Source: RYN-230 sp963834705
Lineage (GTDB): Bacteria > Actinomycetota > Actinomycetes > Streptosporangiales > Streptosporangiaceae
Reading direction: 5' to 3'
Assembly (NCBI GenBank): GCA_963834705.1
Contig: CAWICV010000001.1
Coordinates: 1,736,001 to 1,800,000, forward strand
Length of the DNA: 64,000 bases
Below are positions 25,095 to 36,080 of the stretch, piece after piece. Made by a program: the position numbers and the translations under genes. A model generated the notes under the pieces. The model saw only the letters and a program-made list of their open reading frames with translations. It did no database searches and was not told the origin of the DNA. Every line of letters begins with the position of its first letter. Position 1 is the first letter of the stretch.

Positions 25095-25394
25095 TTATCC
25101 GGCCGGCGGGTCCCGGCCGTCCCAGCGGGCCAGGCTCATGTCGATGCGCGGCCGCCCGCCGGCCCGGGCGGCCCGCAGCGGGGTGCCCTCGGCCTGGTAG
25201 GCGGCCAGCGCTACGCGCTCGTGGCCGCGGAGCAGCGATCCGTCCGCGTGCACCACCCGCCACCACGGCGCGCTGCCGCCCCACAGCGCCATCACCCGGC
25301 CTACCTGGCGGGGCCCGCCCTGGCCCAGGTACTCGGCCACGTCACCGTAGGACATCACCCGGCCCGGCGGGATCATGTCGGCGACGTCCAGCAC
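25095..25394 (-). CDS. Alkyltransferase-like protein (MGMT fold without the acceptor cysteine)
   Basis: A 99-residue domain: IPPGRVMSYGDVAEYLG, the DNA-binding helix RQVGRVMA, then PWWRVVHADGSLL. In O6-methylguanine methyltransferases the acceptor motif is PCHRV; here tryptophan replaces the cysteine. That marks an ATL protein, which flags alkylated bases for nucleotide excision repair. The GTG at 25394 is the only standard start before the upstream gene's stop, but homologs carry roughly 10 more residues (LPDFASR is in frame upstream), so a CTG start is possible. A homolog lies near adnAB in M. tuberculosis (Rv3204). Confidence 0.85.
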   Translation of the reverse strand: MLDVADMIPPGRVMSYGDVAEYLGQGGPRQVGRVMALWGGSAPWWRVVHADGSLLRGHERVALAAYQAEGTPLRAARAGGRPRIDMSLARWDGRDPPAG

Positions 25395-25447
25395 CCGGCT
25401 GGCGAAATCAGGCAGCGTACCCGGGTCCTGCTGGCCAGCTCCCCGGG

Positions 25448-26752
25448 TCAGCCTGGCCCCTCGGCATCCGGCCAGCTGGCCTGCACCTGGGAGCCGGACC
25501 AGGCGGGCGCGGCCGGCCGGGGCGCGGCGGCGTGCTGGCCGTGCCCGCCCACCCGGCGCAGCGTGGCCAGCCCGGTCCCGGCCAGCGCGGCCAGCGCCAG
25601 GCAGCCCAGCCCGGTCAGCGCGGCGGTGACCAGCCCGGTGGCCCCGCGGGCCCGGACCGGAACCGCCGGGACGGCCGCGCTCCCGCCGCCGAAGTAGGTG
25701 CCCGCCGGCAGGCCGGCCACCGGCCGGAGATGGCCGACCAGCCGCCCAGCCGCCGCCAGCGCGGCGGCCGCGTCCACGGTGCCGAAGCCCACCTTGTCGT
25801 CGTAGCCGCCGGGCGGATGGTTCCCGGTGCTGGATGCGATCGCCCGGACCACCAGGGCGGGCGCCAGACCCGGGTACCTGGCCTTGATCAGCGCGGCCAC
25901 GCCCGCGGTCAGCGCACAGGCCGGGCTGGTCCCGCTGACCAGCCAGTACTGCCCGTCCCGGCCCTGGGCCGGCACGTTGACCCCGGGCGCGGCCACCTGG
26001 ACCGAGAGGTTGTCGCTGGAGAAGCCGGCGGGCGCGCCGCTGCGGGACACCGCGGCCACGCCGAGCACCCCGGGGTAGTCGGCCGGGAACGAGTACGGCG
26101 CCTGGCCCATCGTGCGGGCGCCGACGGATTCGCCGGAGTTCCCGGATGAGGCGACCACCACGACGCCATGATCCAGCGCGTGCTGCAGCGCGGTGCGGAC
26201 CACCGCGCTCGGCTCGCCGTAGCCCAGCGACATGCTGATCACGCTGACCTGCTTTGCCACCGCGTAGCCGATGGCCTGGGCCAGCGCGTTCTGCACCCGG
26301 CTGTCCGATTCGTGCTGGTAGGCGGCGTAGTCGGGGTCTTTCCGGTCGGTGACCACCCGGATCGACAGCACCCTGGACCGGGGCGCGATGCCCATGATGC
26401 CGCTGCCGCCGCCGGCGTGCCCGTGCCCGGCGATGAGCGAGGCCATCCAGGTCCCGTGCACACCCCAGTTGGGGTTGCTCATCGGGGTGTGCACGCCGGT
26501 CAGGTCGGGCCCGGTGATGACCGACCCAGTCAGGTCAGGCACGTCCGGGTTGACGCCGCTGTCGATCACCGCCACGGTCGTGCCCTGGCCCTCGGTCAGC
26601 TGCCACGCCTGCGGCGCCCTGACCGCGTTGAGCACCCACAGCTGCGCGTCCCGCACCGTGTCCGCGCGGGCCGGGGCGGCGGCCGCCGCACACCAGGCGG
26701 CCAGGACGGCGAGCAGGCTGAGGGCGAGGAAGCGGGCACGGGCGTTAGGCAT
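25448..26752 (-). CDS. Mycosin-like secreted subtilisin (S8) protease, membrane-anchored
   Basis: About 434 residues from the ATG at 26752, where MPNARARFLALSLLAVLAAW begins a signal peptide ending near APARA. Upstream in-frame ATGs (26788, 26833) would put a hairpin-forming stretch inside the signal region. The catalytic triad is intact: TVAVIDSGVNP (Asp), VHGTWMASLIAGH (His) and SGTSPACALTAGVAALI (Ser), with SSGNSG for the oxyanion asparagine. A C-terminal helix (GLVTAALTGLGCLALAALAG) with basic residues after it anchors the protein. Mycosins process substrates of type VII secretion; no ESX gene is present in this window, so the link is by family only. Confidence 0.9.
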   Translation of the reverse strand: MPNARARFLALSLLAVLAAWCAAAAAPARADTVRDAQLWVLNAVRAPQAWQLTEGQGTTVAVIDSGVNPDVPDLTGSVITGPDLTGVHTPMSNPNWGVHGTWMASLIAGHGHAGGGSGIMGIAPRSRVLSIRVVTDRKDPDYAAYQHESDSRVQNALAQAIGYAVAKQVSVISMSLGYGEPSAVVRTALQHALDHGVVVVASSGNSGESVGARTMGQAPYSFPADYPGVLGVAAVSRSGAPAGFSSDNLSVQVAAPGVNVPAQGRDGQYWLVSGTSPACALTAGVAALIKARYPGLAPALVVRAIASSTGNHPPGGYDDKVGFGTVDAAAALAAAGRLVGHLRPVAGLPAGTYFGGGSAAVPAVPVRARGATGLVTAALTGLGCLALAALAGTGLATLRRVGGHGQHAAAPRPAAPAWSGSQVQASWPDAEGPG

Positions 26753-26782
26753 GATGAAGGGGCGGAAGCGGGCACGGGCGGT

Positions 26783-26837
26783 CAGCATGCTGTGCTGACC
26801 CGGGGGGACGACCCCCCGGTGAGCATTCAGCATGCTG
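26783..26837. promoter_or_regulatory. GC hairpin flanked by two copies of the palindrome CAGCATGCTG
   Basis: CCGGGGGG-ACGA-CCCCCCGG (26800-26819) is a perfect eight-pair stem. The ten-base palindrome CAGCATGCTG occurs on both sides, at 26783-26792 and 26828-26837. The block sits between the end of the upstream gene and the S8 protease start. It could attenuate read-through into the protease gene or be a repeat element. Confidence 0.7.
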
Positions 26838-27747
26838 GCCCGCCTGGGCAGTGCGGCGCCGGCGGAACGGCGCCGATCCGGGCGCCGATCCAGGCCGCTA
26901 TCCCGCTGGCCACGCTCAGCATCTCGTCCTTGTCGTACGGATCGGCGGACTCGCGGACATGGTGCCGGCCGTCCGCGTAGCCGACCGTGGACATGATCAG
27001 GTAGGGCCCGGCCGTGGTGGCCGAGGACAGCTGGCGCGCCGCGGCACCGAAACCGGCCACCAGGGTATGGCCGAACCGGACCGCGCGCACTCCGCTGCCC
27101 CGGGGCAGCTGGTGCCCGGAGCTGCTGGCCTGGCTCAGGCCGGGCAGCACAGCGACCCCCACGGTGACCGCGAACGTGCCGGTGGAGTCCTGGTAGGTGG
27201 CCCGGAGCACGGCCTGGCAGCCGTGCCGGGCCAGCACCCGCGCCGCGGCCGGGTCGGTGGCCGCCCGGCAGGACGCCGGTGCGGCGATGCCGACCCGGCG
27301 CGCGTCCAGCCGCACCACGGTGCCGCTGGCCAGAGCCGCCGCGGGCAGCTGGTACGGGATGCTGGCCGGGAAGATCCGGCCCGCGGGCCACGTCCGCCAG
27401 CGCTTGCCCATCTCCCAGCCGATGATCTGCTGCTGTTGCGCCGGGCTGAACGTCCGGGGCAGCAGATGCACGGCGATCGCGACTACCGAGATGGTCAGGC
27501 CGGCCAGGGCCGCGATCAGGCCGGCCACCAGCATCCGGTAGCGCCACCGGGCCGGTCGGGGCGGCTGGACATGGGCAGGCGGGTGCACGGCCGGCGGGTG
27601 CACGGTGGGCGGCTGCACGGTGGGCGGCTGCACGGTGCGCGGCGGGCTGGCCACCCCACGGTCCCAGCCGAGCGGGTGCGTGGCCGCGAAATCCCCGTCC
27701 GGCGCCGGGTAGTTGCCATCACCCAGGCTTCCCGGACGCATTGCCAC
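26827..27747 (-). CDS. Single-pass membrane protein, unknown function, protease partner
   Basis: A 306-residue protein. Residues 1-70 are cytosolic and proline-rich with repeats of VQPPTV/VHPPAV. One helix follows at about 72-95 (MLVAGLIAALAGLTISVVAIAVHLL), then an extracellular domain of about 205 residues with cysteines in PASCRAA, RHGCQAV and the C-terminal HCPGGPAC. FSPAQQQQIIGWEMGKRWR begins the outer domain. I do not recognise a catalytic motif. It is immediately upstream of the S8 protease and probably in the same operon, so it may be a substrate, inhibitor or assembly partner. Confidence 0.75.
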   Translation of the reverse strand: MAMRPGSLGDGNYPAPDGDFAATHPLGWDRGVASPPRTVQPPTVQPPTVHPPAVHPPAHVQPPRPARWRYRMLVAGLIAALAGLTISVVAIAVHLLPRTFSPAQQQQIIGWEMGKRWRTWPAGRIFPASIPYQLPAAALASGTVVRLDARRVGIAAPASCRAATDPAAARVLARHGCQAVLRATYQDSTGTFAVTVGVAVLPGLSQASSSGHQLPRGSGVRAVRFGHTLVAGFGAAARQLSSATTAGPYLIMSTVGYADGRHHVRESADPYDKDEMLSVASGIAAWIGARIGAVPPAPHCPGGPAC

Positions 27748-27828
27748 ACCGGCATGTTACGGCGGCGGCCGCCCCGGCACCGGGCGCACCGCGAGGTTGG
27801 CCCGATAACGCCGGGCCGGAACCGGCCG

Positions 27829-29004
27829 TCAGTAAGAGGGCAGTGACGGGTCGATCTGGCTGATCCAGGCCAGCACACCGCCGCCGACGTGGACCGCGTC
27901 GGAGAAACCGGCGTTCTTCACGATGGCCAGGCATTCCGCGGAGCGCGCGCCGGACTTGCAGTGCAGCACGACCCGCCGGTCCTGCGGCAGCCGCTCCAGC
28001 GCGGCGCCGGAGAGGAACTCCCCCTTGGGGATGAGCGTCGCGCCGGGGATCGAGACGATCTCGTACTCGTTCGGCTCACGCACGTCCACCAGGAAGATCT
28101 TCTCGTCGGCGTCCTGCATCTCCTTGAGCTGCTGCGCGCTGATCGTCGAGCCGGCCGCGGCCTCCTGGGCCTCTTCGGACACCGCGCCGCAGAACGCCTC
28201 GTAGTCGATCAGCTCGGTGATCGCCGGGTTCTTGCCGCAGACCGGGCACTCGGGGTCTTTCCTGACCTTGACCGAGCGGTAGGTCATCTCCAGCGCGTCG
28301 TAGATCATCAGCCCGGCCAGCGGCTCGCCAATCCCGGTGATCACCTTGATGGCCTCGTTGACCTGGATCGAGCCGATGGACGCGCAGAGCACGCCGAGCA
28401 CACCACCCTCGGCGCAGGACGGCACCATGCCGGGCGGCGGCGGCTCCGGGTAGAGGCACCGGTAGCACGGGCCGTACTCGGCCCAGAACACGCTGGCCTG
28501 GCCGTCGAAGCGGTAGATGGAGCCCCATACGTACGGCTTGCCGAGCAGCACGCACGCGTCGTTCACCAGGTAGCGGGTGGCGAAGTTGTCCGTGCCGTCC
28601 ACGATCAGGTCGTAGCCGGCGAAGATCTCCATCGCGTTGTCGGAGTCGAGGCGCTCCTCGTGCACGATGACGGTCACGTACGGGTTGATCTCGCGGATGC
28701 TGTCCCGGGCCGACTCGGCCTTGGGCCGGCCCACGTCGGACTGGCCGTGGATGATCTGACGCTGCAGATTGGACTCGTCGACCACGTCGAAGTCGACGAT
28801 GCCCAGGGTGCCTACGCCGGCCGCGGCCAGGTAGAGCAGGGCAGGAGAGCCCAGGCCGCCCGCGCCCACAACGAGCACTCTGGCGTTCTTCAGCCGCTTC
28901 TGCCCAGTCATCCCGACATCCGGGATGATCAGATGGCGCGAGTAGCGGCGGACTTCGTCCACGGTCAGCTCGGCAGCCGGTTCGACCAGCGGTGGCAGCG
29001 ACAA
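27829..29004 (-). CDS. moeZ: Adenylyltransferase/sulfurtransferase MoeZ
   Basis: A 391-residue, two-domain enzyme that activates C-termini of sulfur carrier proteins (MoaD/ThiS/CysO types) and loads sulfur onto them. The start is a TTG at 29004 with GGAGAG five bases upstream, giving the usual MoeZ length. The ThiF/MoeB domain has VLVVGAGGLGSPALLYLAAAG near 40, IVDFDVVDESNLQRQ, DGTDNFATRYLVND and zinc cysteines CYRC and CPVC. The C-terminal rhodanese domain has VDVREPNEYE and the catalytic cysteine in LHCKSGARS. It diverges from the Rv3235-like gene. Confidence 0.95.
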   Translation of the reverse strand: MSLPPLVEPAAELTVDEVRRYSRHLIIPDVGMTGQKRLKNARVLVVGAGGLGSPALLYLAAAGVGTLGIVDFDVVDESNLQRQIIHGQSDVGRPKAESARDSIREINPYVTVIVHEERLDSDNAMEIFAGYDLIVDGTDNFATRYLVNDACVLLGKPYVWGSIYRFDGQASVFWAEYGPCYRCLYPEPPPPGMVPSCAEGGVLGVLCASIGSIQVNEAIKVITGIGEPLAGLMIYDALEMTYRSVKVRKDPECPVCGKNPAITELIDYEAFCGAVSEEAQEAAAGSTISAQQLKEMQDADEKIFLVDVREPNEYEIVSIPGATLIPKGEFLSGAALERLPQDRRVVLHCKSGARSAECLAIVKNAGFSDAVHVGGGVLAWISQIDPSLPSY

Positions 29005-29260
29005 GGCAACTCTCCAAAGATGGCAGGTCCAGGCCTGGCATATTGGCCCGGCTTCACAGACAACCGAGTCCGGGCAGGCCACATTCCCCACCCTGGCCTG
29101 GCGCCGCAGACCATGATGGCGCACGATCCAGGGGCACGGAAGGACCGCCGGGGCTAGCCGGAATTGTCACTGGCCGCCGGTACAAATCGTGGTACGGCGC
29201 ACGGCCCTTCCCCGGCCCCGCGCCGGGCTCGCACCTCGACGCTGACCGCCAGGAGGTTCC

Positions 29261-29860
29261 ATGCCCACTCCGCCCGCAGGACCGACCGGCGGCCAGGCCG
29301 GTGGCCGCCGGCCGCCACGGAAGCCGTGCCCCAGGGTGGCCCGCCCGCCCCTACCCGACCCGGCCGCGGTGCGGCTGCATACCGTACCCGACTCCGCCCC
29401 GCCGTACGACGACGAGTTAGCGATACATAACGCCAGCGCGGTCCAGCCGGGAAGCCCAGGCCGCCCGGCCGCCCCTACCAGGCCACCCCGCCCTGCGGCC
29501 GGGGAATCGCCCGCAGGCCACACCGGGCCGGCGCTGCCCGGCCAGTTCGCCCGGGTCCTGGTCGAGACGCTGGCTGGCACCCGGCCGCCCCGGCAGCTGA
29601 CCAGCTGGACCACGGAGCGGGCCAGGTCCAGGATCCAGCGGATGGGGCCGCTGCTCACCGCTGGGCAGCCTGCCCAGCTCCGCCGGGTGGTGGCCCGGCA
29701 TCCGGCCGCGGGCGTGATCGAGATGACCGTGCTGCTCAGCGTCGGCCCGCAGATCAGGGCGCTCGCCGTCCGGCTGGAGCACACCGCGCCCCGGCCCGCG
29801 TCGCTGGGCCGCCCGACCCGGCCGGGCCGGTGGCTGTGCACCCAGGTCGAGGCGGCCTAA
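29261..29860 (+). CDS. Rv3235-family (DUF6459-like) protein
   Basis: A 199-residue protein from an ATG at 29261 with a perfect AGGAGG. The N-terminal 90 residues are proline-, arginine- and glycine-rich and probably disordered. The conserved part is about 92-199: FARVLVETLAGTRPPRQLTSW, TTERARSRIQ, AAGVIEMTVLLSVG and ALAVRLEH. This matches the Rv3235 family of actinobacteria, which lies close to secA in many genomes. Function is unknown. It has no signal peptide or membrane segment. It converges with secA. Confidence 0.8.
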   Translation: MPTPPAGPTGGQAGGRRPPRKPCPRVARPPLPDPAAVRLHTVPDSAPPYDDELAIHNASAVQPGSPGRPAAPTRPPRPAAGESPAGHTGPALPGQFARVLVETLAGTRPPRQLTSWTTERARSRIQRMGPLLTAGQPAQLRRVVARHPAAGVIEMTVLLSVGPQIRALAVRLEHTAPRPASLGRPTRPGRWLCTQVEAA

Positions 29861-29896
29861 CCGGGGCGCCCCCCGGCGGTGAGCCCGGCCGCGACG

Positions 29897-29946
29897 GCTT
29901 GCCGCCGCTCGCCGCGCAGCGGCGATCCCCAGCCCGCACGGCCGGC
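29897..29946. repeat. Dispersed 50-bp structured repeat, copy 1
   Basis: 47 of 50 bases match the copy at 37201-37250. It holds a perfect seven-pair hairpin TCGCCGC-GCA-GCGGCGA. In the other copy the stem reads TCGGCGC-GCA-GCGCCGA: two of the three differences swap a C-G for a G-C pair and keep the stem. Confidence 0.85.
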
Positions 29947-29969
29947 CAGGTCGGCGCGGAGCGGCGATC

Positions 29970-30067
29970 GGGGGTCCGGGGGTCCGGGGGTCCGGGGGTC
30001 CGGGGGTCCGGGGATCCGGGGGTCCGGGGGTAGTCCCCCGGAAAGCAGAGCGGGGGGTCGCCCCCCG
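29970..30067. repeat. Seven 8-bp GGGGGTCC units followed by two GC hairpins
   Basis: GGGGGTCC repeats seven times from 29970 to 30025, with one GGGGATCC unit. Two hairpins follow: CCGGGGG-TAGT-CCCCCGG (30024-30041) and CGGGGGG-TCG-CCCCCCG (30051-30067). The block fills the gap between the convergent Rv3235-like and secA genes. It may terminate both transcripts. Runs of five Gs could also form a quadruplex. Confidence 0.85.
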
Positions 30068-30078
30068 GGCCAGCAGGG

Positions 30079-33096
<3,018 letters not shown>

Positions 33097-33365
33097 TTCT
33101 TGTCGCGCTCCTCGCGAAGATGGCGGGCACCCGCCGGTGCCTCATCGTCACTGTCATGGTAGGCGAGACCGGCAGTGAAACCGAGCCGCACGCGTGGACC
33201 CGGACCGGATCGTTGCCCAGCCGGAACGCGCCGATCCGGGCATTTCAGGGGGCCGGGCGCCGGCCACGTGGCGGTTCCGCCACAATATGGGAGAGCACGG
33301 GCCGCGCGGCCGGGCCACCGGGCGTGGGATACTACGGCCAGCGGAAGACGAGAGGAGCAGCGCCC

Positions 33366-33668
33366 ATGGCGGACCAGGTGGGAACGGACATCAAGTCCGG
33401 TGCCCAGCCGGACGACGGCGCGCTCAGCGGGACGGTCGGGGAGCGCGACACCGTCACGACCTCCGGCCCCCGGCCCGGTCACTACGAGTCCTTTCACGGC
33501 CGCCCGGTGTCGTGGGTGGCGGTCGGCATCATCATGATCGGCTTCGTGGTCGGTGGCTTCGCGCTCATCTTCGGGCCGACCTGGTGGCTGTTCTGGGGGT
33601 CGATCGGGCTGGTCGTGGTCGGCGGCCTGATCGCGCTGTCCACCAACATCTTCGAGGACTGGTACTAG
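33366..33668 (+). CDS. Small HGxxW-type membrane protein
   Basis: A 100-residue protein from an ATG at 33366, with GAGGAG upstream. Residues 1-43 are polar. HGRPVSWVAV near 44 is the motif of small actinobacterial membrane proteins annotated as 'HGxxPAAW'. Two helices follow: IIMIGFVVGGFALIFG and WWLFWGSIGLVVVGGLIAL. The C-terminus is NIFEDWY. Function is unknown; homologs often lie near trpC/trpA or similar housekeeping genes. It is divergent from secA across a 269-base gap in which I saw no other feature. Confidence 0.85.
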   Translation: MADQVGTDIKSGAQPDDGALSGTVGERDTVTTSGPRPGHYESFHGRPVSWVAVGIIMIGFVVGGFALIFGPTWWLFWGSIGLVVVGGLIALSTNIFEDWY

Positions 33669-33696
33669 GCCGACGCCGCTGACGTAACAGCCTCAC

Positions 33697-33795
33697 CAGT
33701 CACATTGATCATGGCTTCGCCAACTCTTCACGTGTCCGGTGCGGTCACTGCCCGATTTGTCCCGGTCTTGTGGCACGAAATCCGGGACAAGTCGG
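33697..33795. repeat. Dispersed intergenic repeat, copy A
   Basis: About 85 bases starting CAGTCACATTGATCATG align with 55073-55158. Shared blocks include ACTCTTCA, GTCCGGTGCGG and CCCGATTTGTCCCGGTC. Copy A also carries an inverted repeat, GATTTGTCCCGG with CCGGGACAAGTC (33754-33793), that copy B lacks. It lies between the HGxxW gene and the glycosylase gene. Confidence 0.85.
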
Positions 33796-33885
33796 CCGCG
33801 GCCGCGCCGGTTACTACTCCGTGCTGGGTCAGCGGCCGGTGACCACCCCTTGTTTGTCAGTGGGCACGACTAGGCTGCCCGTCTT

Positions 33886-35103
33886 GTGATGAGCACCGCC
33901 CAGCCGGCCGCTGAGCTGGCCCTGTCCGCCGACGAGGCCCGGCTGATCACGCTGCGCGCGCAGGGCTTTCTCGGCGCGGACGGCCGCCGCGGTGGCGTGC
34001 CGGCCATGCTGCGCCGGATCGGCGCGGTCCAGCTGGACACGATCAGCGTGCTGGCCCGGTCGCACGAGCTGGTCGCGTACGCCCGGCTCGGCCCGGTGCC
34101 GCGGCAGCGGATCGAGCGCGCCTACTGGAATCCGGGTCGCCCCACCGCGTTCGAGTACTGGTCGCACGCGGCGTGCGTGCTGCCCGTCGAAGAGTGGCCG
34201 TGGTACGCGTTCCGGCGCCGGGCGCTGCGCGCCCGCGGCCGCCGCTGGCACCAGAGCCACGACCGGACCTGCGCCGAGGTGCTGGCCCGGCTGCGTGCGG
34301 ACGGCCCGCTGAACGCGACTCAGCTGGGCGGGGCCAAGGCCGGCGGCCCGTGGTGGGACTGGTCCGACACGAAGATCGCCGTCGAGTGGCTGCTGGACGT
34401 GGGCGAGGTCGTCTGCGTCCGCCGGGACGGCTGGCGCCGGGTGTACGACCTGCCCGGGCGGGTACTCCCCGGTGACCTGCTGGACAGCGAGAAGACCGAC
34501 GCGGAGTGCCTGGCCCACCTGGCCGGGGTGGCCGCCCGTGCGCTCGGCGTGGTCACCCGGGCCGACCTGATCGACTATCACCGGCTGCGCGAGCTGACCG
34601 ACGGCAAGGCCGGGCACGCCGAACTGGCCGCCGATTCCGCGCTGGCCGCCGGGCTGACCCCGGTCACCGTCGAGGTGGCGGGCAAGCCGGTGCCCGGCTG
34701 GGCCGACCCGGCCGCGCTGGCGGCGCCGCCACGCGGCCGGCACCGGGTCGCCCTGCTCTCGCCATTCGACTCGCTGCTGTGGGACCGCAAGCGGACCCGG
34801 CGAATGTTCGGCTTCGAGCACAGCCTGGAGGCCTATGTGCCCAGGGCCAAGCGGGTGCACGGCTACTACGCGATGCCGCTGCTGGCCCGGGGCCGGCTGC
34901 TCGGCCGGGTCGATCCGGTGCGGCGGGGCGAGACGCTGGTCGCCCGGCAGCTGTCCCTGGACTCCGCGGCCGCGACCGAGCCGATGGCCCGGGCGCTGCG
35001 CGAGGCGGCCCGCTGGGTGGGCTGCTCCGCCGTCGAGCTGGGCCAGGTCAGCCCGCCGCACCTGGCCGGGCGGCTGTACTCTGCCCTAACCACAGGGCCC
35101 TAA
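33886..35103 (+). CDS. YcaQ/AlkX-family winged-helix DNA glycosylase
   Basis: A 405-residue HTH_42 protein. ARLITLRAQGFLG near residue 20, then RIGAVQLDTISVLARSHELVAYARLG near 45-70, which contains the QxD active-site motif of YcaQ/AlkZ enzymes. EYWSHAACVLPVEEWPWYAF and LLSPFDSLLWDRKRTRRMFGF near 285 are also typical. Relatives unhook DNA interstrand cross-links or remove bulky alkylation adducts. The start is a GTG at 33886 or ATG at 33889. The last codons and the stop fall in a tandem array (35083-35186). Confidence 0.88.
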   Translation: MMSTAQPAAELALSADEARLITLRAQGFLGADGRRGGVPAMLRRIGAVQLDTISVLARSHELVAYARLGPVPRQRIERAYWNPGRPTAFEYWSHAACVLPVEEWPWYAFRRRALRARGRRWHQSHDRTCAEVLARLRADGPLNATQLGGAKAGGPWWDWSDTKIAVEWLLDVGEVVCVRRDGWRRVYDLPGRVLPGDLLDSEKTDAECLAHLAGVAARALGVVTRADLIDYHRLRELTDGKAGHAELAADSALAAGLTPVTVEVAGKPVPGWADPAALAAPPRGRHRVALLSPFDSLLWDRKRTRRMFGFEHSLEAYVPRAKRVHGYYAMPLLARGRLLGRVDPVRRGETLVARQLSLDSAAATEPMARALREAARWVGCSAVELGQVSPPHLAGRLYSALTTGP

Positions 35104-35186
35104 CCACAGGGGCCCTAACCACAGGGCCCCTAACCACAGGGCCCCTAACCACGGGGGCCCTAACCACGGGGGCCCTAACCACGGGG
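35083..35186. repeat. Seven tandem copies of a 14-16 bp unit (CCCTAACCAC core)
   Basis: The unit GCCCTAACCACAGGG repeats seven times with small length changes. It starts inside the last codons of the glycosylase gene and fills the gap before the convergent response-regulator gene. Unit lengths of 14-16 mean that copy changes alter the glycosylase C-terminus. Confidence 0.92.
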
Positions 35187-35198
35187 CGCTGACCGAGA

Positions 35199-35933
35199 TC
35201 AGCTGAACTCGATCAGCTTTTCCCGGACCGCGATCATGACGGCCTCCATCCGCGAGTGGATCTGCAGCTTCTCCAGGATGTTGCGGACGTGGTTCTTGAC
35301 CGTGTTCTCCGAGATGAACAGCTCCTTGGCGATGTCCCGGTTGTTCATCCCCTTGGCGACCAGCTTGAGTACCTGCATCTCCCGGTCGGTGAGCTTGGGG
35401 GGCGGCACCTGCTCGGCGCGCTCCTCCTGGTCCCGCTTGTTCAGCGCGGCGAACTCGGTGAGCAGCTTGGCCGCCATCGACGGGTTGATCAGCGACTGAC
35501 CGCCGTGCACCGCGCGGACCACGTCCGCCACCTCGTCCAGCGGGATGTCCTTGAGCAGGTAGCCACTGGCCCCGGCGCGGATCGCCTCGAAGAGGTCCCC
35601 CTCCTCGTCGCTGATCGTCAGCATGACGATCTTCGAGCTGGGTGCCACCTCCTTCATCGCCCGGCACGCCTCGATGCCGCTGGACTTGGGCATCCGGATG
35701 TCCATCAGGACCACGTCGGGTAGTGACTCACCGGCCTTCTGCACCGCTTCCGCGCCGTCGCTCGCCTCGCCGACCAGCTCGATGTCGTCTTCGGCGGCCA
35801 GCACCATCTCCAGCCCGCGGCGGAACAAGGCGTGGTCATCCACGATGAGGGCGCGGATCGGATCGGAGGCGGGCGAATCCACCGACCCCGAAGCCGCGCC
35901 GGGATCTGTGGACACCGCGGGATCTCCGCGCAT
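35199..35933 (-). CDS. NarL/LuxR-family response regulator
   Basis: A 244-residue regulator. The ATG at 35933 follows a perfect AGGAGG. The receiver domain (about 25-140) has IVDDHALFRRGLEMVL, the phospho-acceptor aspartate in VVLMDIRMP, MLTISD and the lysine in GYLLKDIP. The LuxR helix-turn-helix is at about 180-240: LTDREMQVLKLVAKGMNNRDIA and SENTVKNHVRNILEKL. No sensor kinase is adjacent, so it is an orphan here. A homolog lies next to hpf and secA in Streptomyces, suggesting a role in stress or dormancy control. Confidence 0.93.
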   Translation of the reverse strand: MRGDPAVSTDPGAASGSVDSPASDPIRALIVDDHALFRRGLEMVLAAEDDIELVGEASDGAEAVQKAGESLPDVVLMDIRMPKSSGIEACRAMKEVAPSSKIVMLTISDEEGDLFEAIRAGASGYLLKDIPLDEVADVVRAVHGGQSLINPSMAAKLLTEFAALNKRDQEERAEQVPPPKLTDREMQVLKLVAKGMNNRDIAKELFISENTVKNHVRNILEKLQIHSRMEAVMIAVREKLIEFS

Positions 35934-36080
35934 GGCACCTCCTATTGACCCTGCGTGCACTGCCGGCGCGGATGCCACCCGCCGCGAACAGTGCTCAAAC
36001 TCTGGCGCAGCGGGGGCAGCCGCGCAAACCGGCGGCGCCGGTGACCGTGCGGCCCGCACGGTCCGGGGACCGGATATCGC

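Noticed and set aside
21701..26149. A 1482-residue plus-strand open frame
   Set aside because: It lies antisense to AdnA and the S8 protease, has no recognisable domain and a shadow-type composition.
25448..27547. A type VII (ESX) secretion locus around the mycosin-like protease
   Set aside because: No EccC, EccD, EccB, WXG100 or PE/PPE gene is present; only the protease and one membrane protein are found.
33829..35061. Minus-strand 410-residue frame
   Set aside because: It is the antisense of the YcaQ-type glycosylase, whose QxD motif and family sequence are on the plus strand.
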